Assembly: GCA_015680685.1 (NCBI GenBank)
Contig: MNCI01037976.1
Span: 199,155-263,154, forward strand
Reading direction: 5' to 3'
Length of the DNA: 64,000 nt
DNA from: Gnetum montanum
Taxonomy: Eukaryota; Streptophyta; Gnetopsida; Gnetales; Gnetaceae
Part shown: positions 22,525-34,717 of the stretch, piece after piece
Numbering within the stretch: the stretch's first letter is position 1
Layout: every line of letters begins with the position of its first letter
The notes under the pieces: generated by a model
Database searches by the model: none
Told to the model about the DNA's origin: nothing
What the model saw: only the letters and a program-made list of their open reading frames with translations
Made by a program: the position numbers and the translations under genes

Positions 22525-23690
22525 GTGGAGAATTGACCTAAGAGACATTGAAAAAGAACACATAACACCACTGTATGTCCATCACCAATGTTTCCTTTCT
22601 ATGCTTGATTTAGTAGTATCAAACCATGTCAAAGAGTGCTTATAATGATGGGAAAAGTATTATGATAAGATGTTATAGGATAAAGGCTAAATTTGGCTAG
22701 AAGGAAATGGTCATAGGGTTAACAATTATTTCAAAATTTTGACATCATGATTATAGTTATGGCAATGATATTTTGGCTAATTAATGTGGTCTTTGTGCTT
22801 TATATTTTTGAGATAAAGGTTAATCGGTAATGTTCTTGAGGAACCAATATTCCACTTCTAGGTTTCTTTAGCCATTAGGCTCCTCCACTTGTGTAATTAA
22901 AGCCGTTAATCTATCTTTTGGTCTTCATCAACTTGTCAACTTCTTGACAATTTTCTTCTCTCTCTCTCCTTTTTTTTTTTTTGCTAAGTGAAACCTTCAT
23001 TGGGTTTCATTATCAAGAACAATTTCAATTTGTTTTTCCCACTGAGTAAGATGTGTTTCATTTAGTGGACTTGATGGTGGAGCATGATGAAGTAAATTTC
23101 TTATGGCTATAATGCATGAGTGTCAAACATAGGTCATCATTGTTGTTTAGAGCAAGGAAGGTTATAATTAGGCTATACGATTGGACTCAAGAAAGGGTAA
23201 TGGTGAAGACATGAAATAAAAACTCTTGGTATAGTAGAATAAGCTAACTAAATCTCACACACCAAGGTTACATGGTAACTTGTTACTATGAGGAGTTACA
23301 CCTTAATGATAATTCCCAAGCTTCATCCTACAAGCACAACTCTAAGAAGATAAGAAAACAAGACAAAAGAAACATGTTGTTACAAGATATAGCATAGGGC
23401 CACATGAGAAAACTAGCAAACCATTTCATCATTGGTTACCATTGTTACAACATAGGGATACCTATGTAATGTGCATCAAATTTTCAAAGCTCTATAGTTC
23501 ATTCATTGTGCTAAAAAGAGGAATTGAATGAGAGATAAGTCATGTAGGCTTCCTTATTATTAGTTGTAAGGTCATTGATTTTAACTATTAGTTTGTACAT
23601 GTAAAGAAGACTATGTTAGATATAATAAGACTTTAGATAGGAATGATTGAATAAATTAGCCAATTCATTCTCATACATGTTTGCTATTAT
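22525..23690. other. 3' untranslated region of Tat element 2
   Basis: No coding blocks seen between the integrase end and the polypurine tract. A T-rich run lies at about 22965-22982. Confidence 0.5.
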
Positions 23691-24500
23691 AAAGGCTCCA
23701 TTGCCATAGGCCTTGGTAATCAAGAAAGAATTGGCTGAAAACTTATTGGCATGATCAGAAACAACCTTGAGGTCTAAGTATTTCTTCTTACTCTTTCATT
23801 TGTTCAAGTCATGGAAATGTTATTCCTTCTACCTCTCTTGATATCTTTGAATGTGAAAAAGTGTCTATATCTACTACTCTTCCATTGAATCTAGGTCAAT
23901 GGTATGTATCTCCTTCTTCTATTCATCATTGAGGAATTTTGATAGAACCACTTTGAGTGATGGAACCTACAATTCAAGAGGAAAAATATCTTCAAATCCA
24001 TAAACTAGGCTATATGGGATTACACCTATCATGGATTGATAAGTAGTTTAATAGGTCCAAATTGCATGGATAAGCCATTCATGCCACTTACATCTACTAT
24101 TATTTAGCATCTTCTTCAACAAGTTTATGATGCCTTTGTTTCTAACTTCAACTTGTTCATTGGATTTAGGGTAGTAAGGTGATGAAAACTAATGTTTAAT
24201 ACCTAGGTCTTGATAAAAGGATTTCATTTCTTAGCTATTAAATTGTGGCCCATTATCTGTGACTATGGTCAAAGGTATGCCAAAATAGGCTACTAGGTTA
24301 TTGAGTATGAATCTACAAACTTGTTGAGATGTCATCTTCTTTACAAGAATAGCTTCAACGTACTTTGTAAAGTATTCAATTTTAGTAATAAGGAAGCTAT
24401 GTCCTATGGAATATTTAGATGTTATAGGTTCAATAATGTTAAGTCCCCATTGTTGGAATGGCCAAGTTATCTGAGTAGTATGTAACTCAATTGATGACAC
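23690..24500 (-). pseudogene. Tat-type integrase core, broken
   Basis: On the minus strand the frame at 24231-24500 reads WPFQQWGLNIIEP (family: WPFSQWGIDIVGP), FLITKIEYFTKYVEAI, YFGIPLTIVTDNGPQF. A neighbouring frame continues with HQFSSPYYPKSNEQVEVRNK and LKKML. The first catalytic Asp has become Asn (GLN in place of GID), the second (TDNG) is present and the Glu (VEV) is kept. Numerous stops occur downstream. It is the last pol domain of Tat element 2, about 1.2 kb from the LTR. Confidence 0.82.
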
Positions 24501-24599
24501 ATGTATCTAGTTACTATCTCATCAATAGGTATCACACTGGTTCCAATGGCATTGGCTAATAATTTGTTTTTGGTTTAGCGTATATGTTGGATACCAACA

Positions 24600-25360
24600 T
24601 TTGTAAATTGCTACATTAGTTTCTTACCTAGGTCATAGTCAGTTTGTAAATGTTTGGCTTTACATGCATAAACCTCCATTACCTAGTTAAGCACAAGCTA
24701 TGAATCATATTTTATCATTAGGTGTTTCAATCCTTGGTCATGAGCTATCATCATTCCCGTAATTAATCCTACTCCATCACATTATTAGTACATCATAATT
24801 CAAAATGATATGCAAAGGGTTGGATTTAACCAGAAGGAAATGTTATGATGGCAGCAACACTAGTGCCATGAGTAGTTGAAGCTTAGTTAAAGTGCATAAT
24901 TGCCTCATAATCCTTACATAATTCACTAACAATGTTAACATGTTCTTTTGGAAATTCAAGGTTAATGCCTACCTAGTATTCCACTAGGGAAGTGGTAAGT
25001 TTTGTGGCTATATCTTAGCCTTTGGTTAATGCTTAGGATACATAATGGAGGTTGAACTTAGCTATTATGCTTTTCCAATGGGCTATATAGCTACTTTCAT
25101 AGATATTGGTCATTATGGATCTAAGCACATTATCCTTGAAAATGACATTAACTTGGCTTATAAAGAGGTAGTGCCTAAATTCCTTCAATGAGAAGACTAG
25201 GTCTAGACAATACTTCTCTACTTAGGTATATTGAGTCTCATAGGTAATCAATGCATGGTTTAGGTAGTATATGGATAACTCTGCTCCATCATCTCATTTC
25301 TAGTAGAGTAGAGAAGTAATGGGCATGTCAAAGATAACAAGGTAGATGTCAAAATATTTA
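24600..25360 (-). pseudogene. Two RNase H-like regions of Tat element 2
   Basis: Next to RT, minus-strand text near 25020-25360 gives the ordinary Ty3/gypsy RNase H end (ALITYETQYT, VEKYCLDLVFSLKEFRHYL). Further on, at about 24640-24880, a second RNase H appears (SVAAIITFPSG, YHFEL*CTNNVME, GLKHLMIKYDS, YACKAKHLQTDYDLGKKL). This matches the archaeal-type extra RNase H that marks the Tat branch (GAGVVLxSPxG, FxCTNNxAEYEA, VxGDSxLVVNQV). This is the main reason for the Tat assignment. Several stops. Confidence 0.78.
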
Positions 25361-25365
25361 TTCTT

Positions 25366-26230
25366 TTATGGTGGAGAAACTATGGGTAGTTGTGCCAACT
25401 CTTTCTTAAGGATTTCAAAGGTCCACTCATAGTAGAATCCTTTCTTAAGAAAGTGTTGCATAGGTTGTAACTTATCTATAATCTTGGTGATGAGCCTATA
25501 GATAAATTGTAATCTAGCATGCAATCCTTGAAGCTTCTTAAGGTTAGTTAGTACTTCCAAGTTAGATATGGCCTTAACATTATCAAGATCAACATGTATT
25601 CTTTCTTCAGATACTACAAAGCCAAGCATCTTACTAGTTTTAACACCAAAGACACACTTCTTGGGATTAAGCTTAAGCTCCTATTTTAGACATCATTTCA
25701 ACACAAGGTTAAGATCATGCATGTGATCACTAACAATTCTAGACTTAATGGCTATATTTTCTACATAGTCATTAAGAAACCCTAGCATATAATCACTAAA
25801 GATATACATCATTTCTCTTTGGTAGGTTGCTCTAGCATTATTTCAACAAAAGGGAATCATGATGAAGTAAAAGGTTCCCCAAGGAGTCATGAAGGTCATA
25901 CATAGTTGATGCTTTGGATTAATCCTAACTTGGTTGTATCCTAAGAATTCATCCATGAAGGATAATAAGGCATGTCTAGTCATAATATCAATAAGTTAGT
26001 TAATACTAGGTAAAGGAAAATTATCTTTGATACTTACCTTAATCAAGTCTTAGAAATCAATACAGATACATATACTCTCTTTTTTCTTAGGGACTACCAC
26101 TATGTTGGACATCCACTTCGTGTAATAGATAGCTTGAATGAAACTAACTTGATATATTTTAGTGATTTCATCATGAACTACCAAGGCTAAATCTAGTTTA
26201 ATCTTATGAAGCTTTTACTTAATAGGTTTG
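25366..26230 (-). pseudogene. Tat-type reverse transcriptase, broken
   Basis: Minus-strand blocks in order: WMSNIVVVPKK, FPLPSIN, MDEFLGYNQVRINPKHQLCMTF, TPWGTFYFIMIPF, ATYQREMMYIF, then DYVENIAIKSR at about 25750 where the catalytic YVDD should be, LKLNPKKCVFGV, LGFVVSEERIHVDLDNVKAI, and LQGLHARLQFIYRLI. The Asp pair has become Glu-Asn, so the enzyme is dead even without its stops. The wording (NPKKCVFGV, GxLNYIxRFI) is Tat-like. Protease is not adjacent: it lies at 35600-36420, with about 9 kb of other sequence between. Confidence 0.85.
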
Positions 26231-26640
26231 AATACTAGGATTAAGTATGATGTTATGTTGTACAAGGCATGATTCAAGACCTATCATATCATCATATGAC
26301 TTGGAAAAGACCTTAACATTGTCTTGGAGGACCTTTGTAATGTCTTGAGGCTTTTGAGGTTCTAGTGAGAAACTTAGTTTCAATTTTTTTCTCCATACCA
26401 CTATGTGCCATGACATAAATCTCAACTAAAGAGTCTTCAATAATGTTTCCAGCCTCAAAGTCAAGAATTTTGACTAGGATTTTAGGCCACTCAAGAGGTT
26501 TCTCTATTGAGGCTATGTGGTTGACAAGGCTCTGAGGCTCAAGATCTAAATGATTGAGGTCAATAAATCATTCAACATTATCATGAGATCTTCTTAGGCT
26601 CAAATTTAAATTGATTTTCCTCCAAGTACCATACTCCAAT
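26219..26640 (-). pseudogene. Linker before RT in Tat element 2
   Basis: Minus strand, frame at 26219-26425: KLSFSLEPQKPQDITKVLQDNVKVFSKSYDDMIGL, then NIILNPSIQTY. It matches the usual run-in to RT (LLREFxDVFAWSYxDMPGLD...H.I), continuing into 25366-26230. Upstream of about 26640 coding signal stops. Confidence 0.7.
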
Positions 26641-26759
26641 CCTACATATCAACCATAAGCACATTAATCTGTACTTGTATGATAAAATGAGCATATAATG
26701 CCAAAACAAAGTAAAATAATTTAGCAATAATGCATGGATATATCAAAACACATTACATC

Positions 26760-27470
26760 GATGATCAAACAAGGTTACTAAATTTTAAAAGAGGTAGGTT
26801 AAACAAATGGGATGTAATGAAGGCCAAATAAGATCAAACTAATGCTAAATGATGGTAGAATGGAGCCAAATGAAGGCCAAATGATAGTCAAACTCCATTC
26901 AATTATGTCATTTAAGGTCAAAATAAGGGCAAATAAAGCCACATAATGGAATCTAAGGTAGGTAAGATGAACTAAATGTGAAATAGTATGAAACAAAGTC
27001 AAACAAGGACCAAATGATGATTGCGCCCCATAAAATGATGTTGAACAAGGCTAAAACATGGTCAACAAAGGTCATAGTTGATAAGATAAGGTATAATGAA
27101 TTAACCAAAGGCCAAATAATGTGGAATAAAATCCAATAACCAATCAATGATCAAATGGGATCAAATGAAGTCCAAATGATGGTTGAATCCCACTCAATGA
27201 TCTTCCAAATGATCAAACAAGGTCATAGTGATGTCCAATGGTGTTAACCGATGTCTAATCAAGTTAACTAAGTTTAAAAGATATGAAATGATAAATACAT
27301 TTGATGAAAACAGGGAAAATGATGCTAAAATGGTAAAAATAAAGCCAAATGACATCAAATGATAGGGAAACAATAGCCAATGGTGTATAACAAGGTCAAA
27401 TCAAGCCAAAATGCAATGAATCAAGGCCAAAATAGTCAAGGTGGAAAAAATGGAATATAACAAGATCGAT
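26760..27470. repeat. Degenerate A-rich CAAATGATG repeats
   Basis: Words such as CAAATGATGGT, CCAAATGAAGGCCAAATGATAG, GGTCAAACAAGG and GACCAAATGATGATTG recur every 20-40 bp with no stable unit. Low-complexity, non-coding; perhaps a worn short-period tandem array. Confidence 0.5.
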
Positions 27471-27599
27471 ATGGATCAATTAGGATTAGATTTTTCTAGT
27501 ATTAGGCCTTAGCATGCCATGGTGTAAAGCTACAAGATTAATGGGAAACTTTGGAAACCTAGGGAGGTCATTTTAGGGCTATTTGAAGGAAAAAATAAA

Positions 27600-29010
27600 G
27601 TTCCCTCTTATGTCTACATTGGACCCATGTTGGATCCACACTAACCAATGTGAATGGGGTAGGCTCTAACATGATTCTTGCCAATAAATAGGTTTTAGGG
27701 CTTGTTATGATTAGTTTTGAGGTTTTGATGATCTTTATTTTTAGTGCAGTGAAGTTTGGTTAACTTTGGTGTTGGTTTACCCCTATGGAAGCTACCAATG
27801 CCATTAGGAACTACCACCCATGCTAGGAGTACATTAGTCAATGTGGCCCCAACATTGTTCATTTAGAAAACTAAGTTTGTAACATCACAATGTTGAAGTT
27901 TGCATTTTTTTAGCTTCCTAAGGCAATCTAGAAACATCTAGGTTATGAATTGATTATTTGAAGGTTATGATAGGTTTTGGAAAGTGGGTTTTAGAATTGT
28001 ACCCCCTAGATCTATGCTAGCTATCATATTTTAAGGTGGCCCTAGCATGAATGGGTGGGACTTGGACTTATAATGATCAAAACAATGCTAAATTGTAGCT
28101 ATGTTTATGGTTTCAAGGTTGTAGGCTTTCCAAAACAAGTACTAGCCCATTTGGAGTGTTGTGATGCTAGTAGAATTACTTTGGAACCTCAACCATATTG
28201 GAGCTATGCTAGCCAGTGTGGCTCTAGCCTTCTCCAACATAGTTGCTCTTGAATCTTGATTTCTTGAGTTCTGGTATTGAATGGACCAAGTTTCTGAGTC
28301 CTTGAGGGTGCTAGTGATCATGGCTATGGTTTTAGCTCAAAAGTATCAATTTTGAAGGTTGATTATGTTCTTGCATGATCATCCCTCCTAGAATACATTG
28401 GCCAATATAGTCCTAGTATGGACGAGGTAAGTATGATGAATTTTTATCATTCTTTGACTCAATATCCAAGTTTTTGTTATCTTTGATGGCTATAGTAGGG
28501 TTTTGGGGTTAGGATGATGCATCCAAATGTCAATTGGGCAATTTATGATGTATTTTTAATTTTTCATGGAGGATCCATGTTAAGACTATGCTAGCCAACA
28601 TAGTCCCAAGTCCCCTCAATGTAGTTTTAATGTTGAAATGGATTTTTCTTCAATTTTCTGGAATTTTAGTGTTATTGAAGATCCCAAAGAGGTTTGAAGG
28701 CTAAAATATGTCATTTTGAAGGTGATTTTTAGCATTTGATAGTCATACTCCAATCAACCATGCTAGCCAATGTGGTTGGAATGCCTCCAAGTGTGGTTCA
28801 ACCAAGACAAGTGATTTTTAACAATGTTTGTTTGGTTTTAAGAGCTTTGGAACTACTAAAGGCTTTGGCTAGGGTTCAGGATTTGGAGTTACCATCTTGA
28901 AGTCAATTTAACGCTTGGTTTATGTTAGGAACCATCATCCCCTTTGGGACTATGTTGGACAACATATTTAGGATCATTGCTAGCATAGTTACCCAAAATG
29001 ATTGATGTTG
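27600..29010. repeat. ~184-bp tandem repeat array
   Basis: A core like CTATGCTAGCCAAYRTRGTYCTAG, often preceded by ATCATCCCTCCTAGA or GGATCC, recurs at about 27640, 27830, 28015, 28205, 28390, 28580, 28765 and 28950. That is eight units with even spacing of about 180-190 bp. Sequence between cores is diverged but keeps TTTTTTGAAGG and GGTTTTGG-like pieces. It sits between RT and the opposite-strand gene inside Tat element 2. Tandem arrays born in retrotransposon non-coding regions are known to seed satellites; whether this one spread is unknown. Confidence 0.7.
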
Positions 29011-30889
29011 CATATGGGTTTTAGCCTTCCTTAGTGTTTAGTATCGTCTATTGTATCAACCTTTAGTTTCCAATTTGGGTATAAGGATTTTTTCCTTCAA
29101 TTTATTGTGAATGGATGGCTAGAAGGTAGGTTTTCATAGTAATTAAGGTTAGGGATACATCCTAAGGCTTTTTAGGGACTCAATCCCAACATATTTCTAG
29201 TTAAAATTTCCAAATCCTAGTATGGATTTTTAATGGATTATTTGGAGGTGCTTGGTGGGGCCCATCCAAGTTTAAATTATTATTAAAAATTAACATTTCC
29301 ACTAACCTAGTATAGCTCTCACCTTCTAATTATAAACATGGAGTGGTGTGGGTATTTTCGAAATGGAGGTTTTGACAATTAGTGCATATGTTTGGGCATA
29401 ATTCATACATATCAATGTTACCAAAATCAATTTTCTTAACCTATTCCCAATAGGTAGCACATAGCACTAGATCTCTTACATCAATCCTACATTGAATCCC
29501 ACCTATCCCTAGCATTATTTGATCATTCTACATCAAAGAGTAGGGTAGTTGCATGGAGATTGAAGGATTTTAAGGATTTCTTGCATTGTTGGTCCAAGAT
29601 GTTGAAGAGAATGACAACTTCAACCAAAAATCTAGCTGTGGATAACGCAAATGCTACTGTAAAAGGGATTTTCCACCTATCAAAGCCTCTACTAGAGAAG
29701 GAACATCCACCATGACTACCAAGTACACCATTCTTAGCATTTTTTTTCTAGTTTTTAGCCTATAACCTAGGTATTTTTTGTTATATAGGTTTATTTCATA
29801 AATATTTTTTTTTTGTAAAATTCCAGTGCTAGATTTAATTCATGGTTATGGATTTGCAATGTTATTTTGGTTTTAGGATTTTGTTTATGCTGAGTTTAAA
29901 ATCTAATTTTTCCTCATTCCATGCATTTTTAGTGCTTCTTAGTCGAAAAAGCAATGCCACTTCTCAATTTCATCAGAAAATGACAGAATATTTTGTTTCT
30001 AGGACCATGAGATTGTTGTCTACTATTTATTGGTTTTTCTAGTTGCGGAATCACTAAATTATGTCCTATAGTAAAATTTTATAAATTTTTCCATAGGAAA
30101 GTTCATAGTGAAAATTTTGGTTTTTATTATTTTAGCCCCTCAAAATTGGATAGCATTGACACTATAAGAAATTTTTTCTACTAATGTCCCAGCTTTCTAG
30201 GAATACCTAGGGTCATTTGGGAGGGTTTGGCATCAATTTTGAAACATTTAATTCTTCTTTCATATTTTTCTCTAGTATTGTACTATAGTTGTTTTTTGTA
30301 GTTTTTTTTTCTTTTTATGAAATTTCAGCGTGTTTTTAGGTTTTTTTGTAAATTTTTTTCAAGGCCTGATACAACAACATTGATATTAAATTTTGTATAT
30401 TCAAAGTACTTAAAATCTAGACATAATTTTTTAGTGAAAAATTATCATTTGTTAGTTGATGTTAACTACCTCATACAATTGTAGTCTTGACTGTTGTAAT
30501 TGCAAACCACTTAGGCTATATGGGCAACATTGGTCTATTTATGGTATTTTTGTGGGCAGTGTTAAAAAATTACTACAAGGTTATATGTCAATTTCCAATA
30601 GTCATTTGAATTTTCCAAAAATTTTAACTAGCGCCACTAGAGTTTTTACTACAACTAATGTCATTGTAAATTAGGATTTTTAGTTGATATTTTGTCAAAT
30701 TCAAGTTGAAACTTTATGAATTTTATTGTGGATTGTGCTTGGGAACAAGCTAATTCTCATGGTTTCAATTTTTATGTATATTTTCACCATGAAATTTCTA
30801 TCAGTGTTAGTGGGCTACTTCATTTCTCTTAATTTTTTGGTTGAATTTTACTTTGATTTCAATGTTTAAGCATTCTAAATTTAGGTCGT
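29011..30889. other. Upstream region of the opposite-strand gene
   Basis: Mostly AT-rich non-coding DNA. At about 29600-29715 the plus strand has a 40-odd-codon open stretch starting MLKRMTTSTKNLAVDNANATV; it could be a first exon of the gene at 30890, but nothing confirms it. Confidence 0.35.
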
Positions 30890-31377
30890 TGGCTTAGAGT
30901 AGAAATGTTTACATTGTGGCTTAGAGTCTTTCTAAAGCCAATCCTATTGGTGATCAAACTTGTTGGGCTCTTATCTTGCATCCACACACTAGGACCCAAC
31001 ATCCCATCTATTAATATGGTGTTGGAGCATGGCTCTCTTTGGTTCAAGCTAGGGGCCAAGCAGTTCCTAACCTATTTTCTCTACAATTTCAATGTGATGG
31101 TGTGGCTACATTGAGAATTTGAAACAAAGGCCATCATTGTGGAAACCTTACTACCCCATTCTACTAGTTTAATCATCAAGTTCATAGCTAATGATCTTGA
31201 CACCCATGTGGAGGGTGACCAACATGATGGCATGTACACTAGAGGCACATGATAGTTGTTCAAAATTTGGGACATGCCTAAATTCATCTAGTACAATGCC
31301 AACAACATGTTACTATTTGATCACCATGTCCACACATTGTTTCAAAACCCTCATGGCACCATCTACAATTTAGAGGG

Positions 31378-31463
31378 GTAAGTGTAATTTTAAGTTTTAG
31401 GTTTACTTTTGGTTTTCTCATACTACTTGGATTTAATGATTTTATTTATTAACACACTTGTAG
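31378..31463 (+). other. Intron 1 of the opposite-strand pseudogene
   Basis: GTAAGTGTAA at the left, CACACTTGTAG at the right, T-rich inside. Joining the flanks keeps the reading frame from the NLEG codons into YRMDD with no stop at the junction. This supports real splicing in an ancestor. Confidence 0.6.
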
Positions 31464-31738
31464 GTATAGGATGGATGATCATGGGTTGATCAAGAGTAAC
31501 TAACTCTTGTCCTTGGCCCAAACAGCACTAGAGGTCTTTGTCAAAAACCAAGTTATGAGGCTCATAGTGATGGAACAGCTCAAGGATTACTTTGGCAAGT
31601 ATACCTCATGCTATTCCCAAGCCTACCATAGGTTCTTGGCTATTGGGATAGCCCATAGTTGGTGGGGTGTCCCCGATTTAGGTGCACAAACACATGTATC
31701 CCTTAGTGACCCCACGCTACCTTTACCTAGCAAGCAAA

Positions 31739-31944
31739 GTAAGAATTATGGTTTTTTATTATTATTTTAATATGTCCACATTTTCTAGTCATATAGGTAT
31801 TGAGTTTTTTAGGCTCTAATATTGTTTAGATGATTTTATTATTGTATCTATAATTTTTATTTTAATTGGTTATATTTGTTATTTTTTTTATGTTACATGA
31901 TGTACGTATGCCTAAGCTAATAAGTTATCTTTGTTGTGTTGTAG
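31739..31944 (+). other. Intron 2 of the opposite-strand pseudogene
   Basis: GTAAGAATTA to GTTGTGTTGTAG, with a long T-rich stretch. Flanks rejoin in frame from SKQ into ATSSSTITLI. Confidence 0.6.
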
Positions 31945-34717
31945 GGGCTACCTCTTCCTCCACCATCACCTTGATCACTTCAAGACATGCTAAGGAGACA
32001 CTTATCCTCAGGTTTGATGAGGTGGATTCAACATAGCATTGGTTGGCTTGCCAGACACCAAGAAATGTCCAAGAAAACATCATCAATGTAGGCTTGCTTG
32101 ATCTATTCATGGCTTCTAACCCAACCATTCCTACACTTGAGATGATGAACGTTATCAAATCCTTTTACAAAGGAGTAAATAAATTTGTCACTCAGGTTCA
32201 TGATGCATCTATCACCTTGGTCATTGATGAATCTACATTCAATGACCTCTTTGGCATTTCTAATGAGGGCATGATAGTTGCAACCAAACTAGGGAAAGAG
32301 GTAGGACATGCAGAGGAGGTAAAAGAATGGCTAAACATGTGCAATGATCACTATGGATTGTGTCTAGACTAGTTCTAGGTCATGGAGGTCAAGGAGATGT
32401 ATCCATTGTTTTGATCCCAAGATTTTCTAAAGTTGTTATCATAGAAGAAGATTCTAGGCATTGAGTAAGCATAAACCATCAAAAAGATCCTTACCAAAGA
32501 TGCTCAATTCAACTAGACTACTCATTTGATTTTTAGGCTACAAGGGGAGATCGTGAAACTTTATAAAGTCCTTGATATAATATGTCATATGCAATTTGCA
32601 CTTTTTGTAGCATATCTAAGGAGATTTATGAATTTCCTATTTTTGATGAAGGATAGAAGATGATAGGTCAAGATCCATCCAAGCTCTCTAAAACTTGGAT
32701 AAAACACATTTTTCAAATCATGCAGGCTCAAAACCCACTAAAGGATGTTGGGGAAGCATTGTATATGACCACTCAACACTTTAGTAGCATGTGTTTTCCT
32801 TCCCCTAATATCATGGGGGTTGAACCCAAATTTTTCCATGCAAATACCAAAAAGACCAAGGAGTTACATGTTGAAGCTAATGAGGTAGTTGGAGAAAAAG
32901 TAAAGAGGCCTATGATTGAGGAGATAGCACCACTTGTAGAGTAGCCTTTGAAGAAGAGGCTTGTTGTTAGACTTGTACAAGTGCATCATGCGATTGTAGG
33001 TACATTTTATTTATGTTATTTTGTTTAACTTATTTTGGCATTCATGCTATATGGTCATGTTGTTATTTTTTTTTGGATAAAATATGCTAAGTCATTTTAT
33101 GTTTTATCTTTGTCATTCTTATAGGTAAATAATACGAACTAGAAATTAAGGTAGTAGCAGCAAAGGTGGAACAAAGACATCTAGAGGAGGAGGTTCTACA
33201 CTAGCATGAGGATGAGGGCCTATACAATGCCACACTAGATGGCCTCAATGCTATATTTGATAGTTCATAGCTAGGCAAAGCTCCTATTATCATCTTAGAT
33301 GATCTTCTAGGTACTTGTGAATTTTGTTTTGTTGCATTTTGTAGTTTTATGTTTGAACCTAGTTTTAATTGTTAAACTATGGTCATGTTTGTTGTAGCTC
33401 CTAGACCCCAACTAGGAGCTTCCACATCTACATTTCACATGAAACCATGGGTAGAGGTCCCAAAAAAATGGATTTCATGTGTGGGATGGCCAAAGATATG
33501 ATCAATTAGTTGCAATAGATTTCTCTCGATGTTGGTAAGAACCTTAGCTTACTTTAGCTTTAATCATGTTTATCATTTATGCATTTTAATTTCATATGAG
33601 TTTTATAGTTATATGGTCTCAGTGGCTTAAATTTTTTTAGGTCATTCTTGTTATTTATTATTTTTATATGCATATTTTTTTGTTATATTACTTGTAGTGT
33701 CCAAGGTTGGATGGCATCCCAACCATGTCATTGAGATTAATGCACTAGCTAGCCTACCTCCCAAAGTGAAAAATGTTTCACAAGAGTTATATGAAAGTTC
33801 CACTTAATGTGCACTCTCATGTGCTAAAACTTCATGGGAATGTCAAGTTGTAATGAGTTCCTATGAGAATGAGTTGTGGCATTGAAAAGAAAAAATAAGA
33901 GGTAGGGTGAAGTTATTAAAGATCTCTAGGACCATAAGGAATTTATGAAAGCCTAGGTGGCTAATAGAAACTCCTTATGAAAAAAAGAGATAACATGGAA
34001 ATTGTATTGGAATGATATCCATGACAAGGTTTCCCTTACCAAGAACCTCAAGGAGTAAAGGTTGTAGATGGACTTACTGGCTCACAAAGCCAAGGAGTGG
34101 AGGGAGTATTGTGCTCTGGTCTTTGAGTGGGGCCATTTACAAAAATACCACAAGAAAAAGGACAAGGGTGAATGTGAGAGTTACCTTAAGTGGTTGTAGG
34201 AGGATTTCATAGAACAATGCAAGATAGAGCTATTCATGAAGGGGATGCATGCAAAGGATGCCTTTAAACTATTTGAAGGCTCCCTGGTAGTTGTTGATTC
34301 TTCAAACCCTTAGCTCATTACTACTTCTAGGGAGGTGACTACTACTACATTTTCATGGAAGCCACCTACATGGACCAATATCAATGGGAGAAAAATATTA
34401 ATCGAAATTAATCTCAAGGAAGTGGATTGGGCCCACATGAATAAAGACCAAATCCTCCATCATCTAGAGGTTAGTCTTTGGAGCTTCCCCATAGAATATG
34501 TTGCACCTAAGTCCTCCCAGGTTTGCCTGCAGTTTTTATTATTTCTTAATTTCTTTAATTTTAGTATTTTTATTCTATTTTAATTTGTAATTTGATTTCT
34601 TGTTGTATTGATTACTGATTAACTTACATTAGTATGATACATGTACCAAGTGACAAAATTGGCCCAAGTGGTGATGACATTGGAAATGCTCCTCAATTCT
34701 CTCTAGTTGCACCTTAG

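Larger units (their letters stand above)
30890..34717 (+). pseudogene. Spliced pseudogene with FCP1-like phosphatase start, inside Tat element 2 on the opposite strand
   Basis: Plausible exons: about 30890-31377, 31464-31738, 31945-32999, 33125-33310, 33398-33534, 33698-34469, and 34633-34717. Introns begin GTAAGT, GTAAGA, GTACAT, GTACTT, GTAAGA, GTTAGT and end in AG; the first two rejoin the frame exactly. Exon 1 reads KPILLVIKLVGLL, HGSLWFKLGAKQFLTYF, FNVMVW, then WDMPKF and YNANNMLLFDHHVHTLFQNPHGTI. This resembles NLI/FCP1-type HAD phosphatases (VLDLDGTL; VGVWSS; YNxxNTLLxDDSPxKxxxNP), with the catalytic DxD lost. Exon 3 (32043-32372) has MMNVIKSFYKGVN and TFNDLFGIS, like domains of unknown role found in plant element proteins. 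Exon 6 is charged and helical. Many stops: a pseudogene. The same 3' end occurs in Tat element 3 (54902-54973). Confidence 0.6.
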
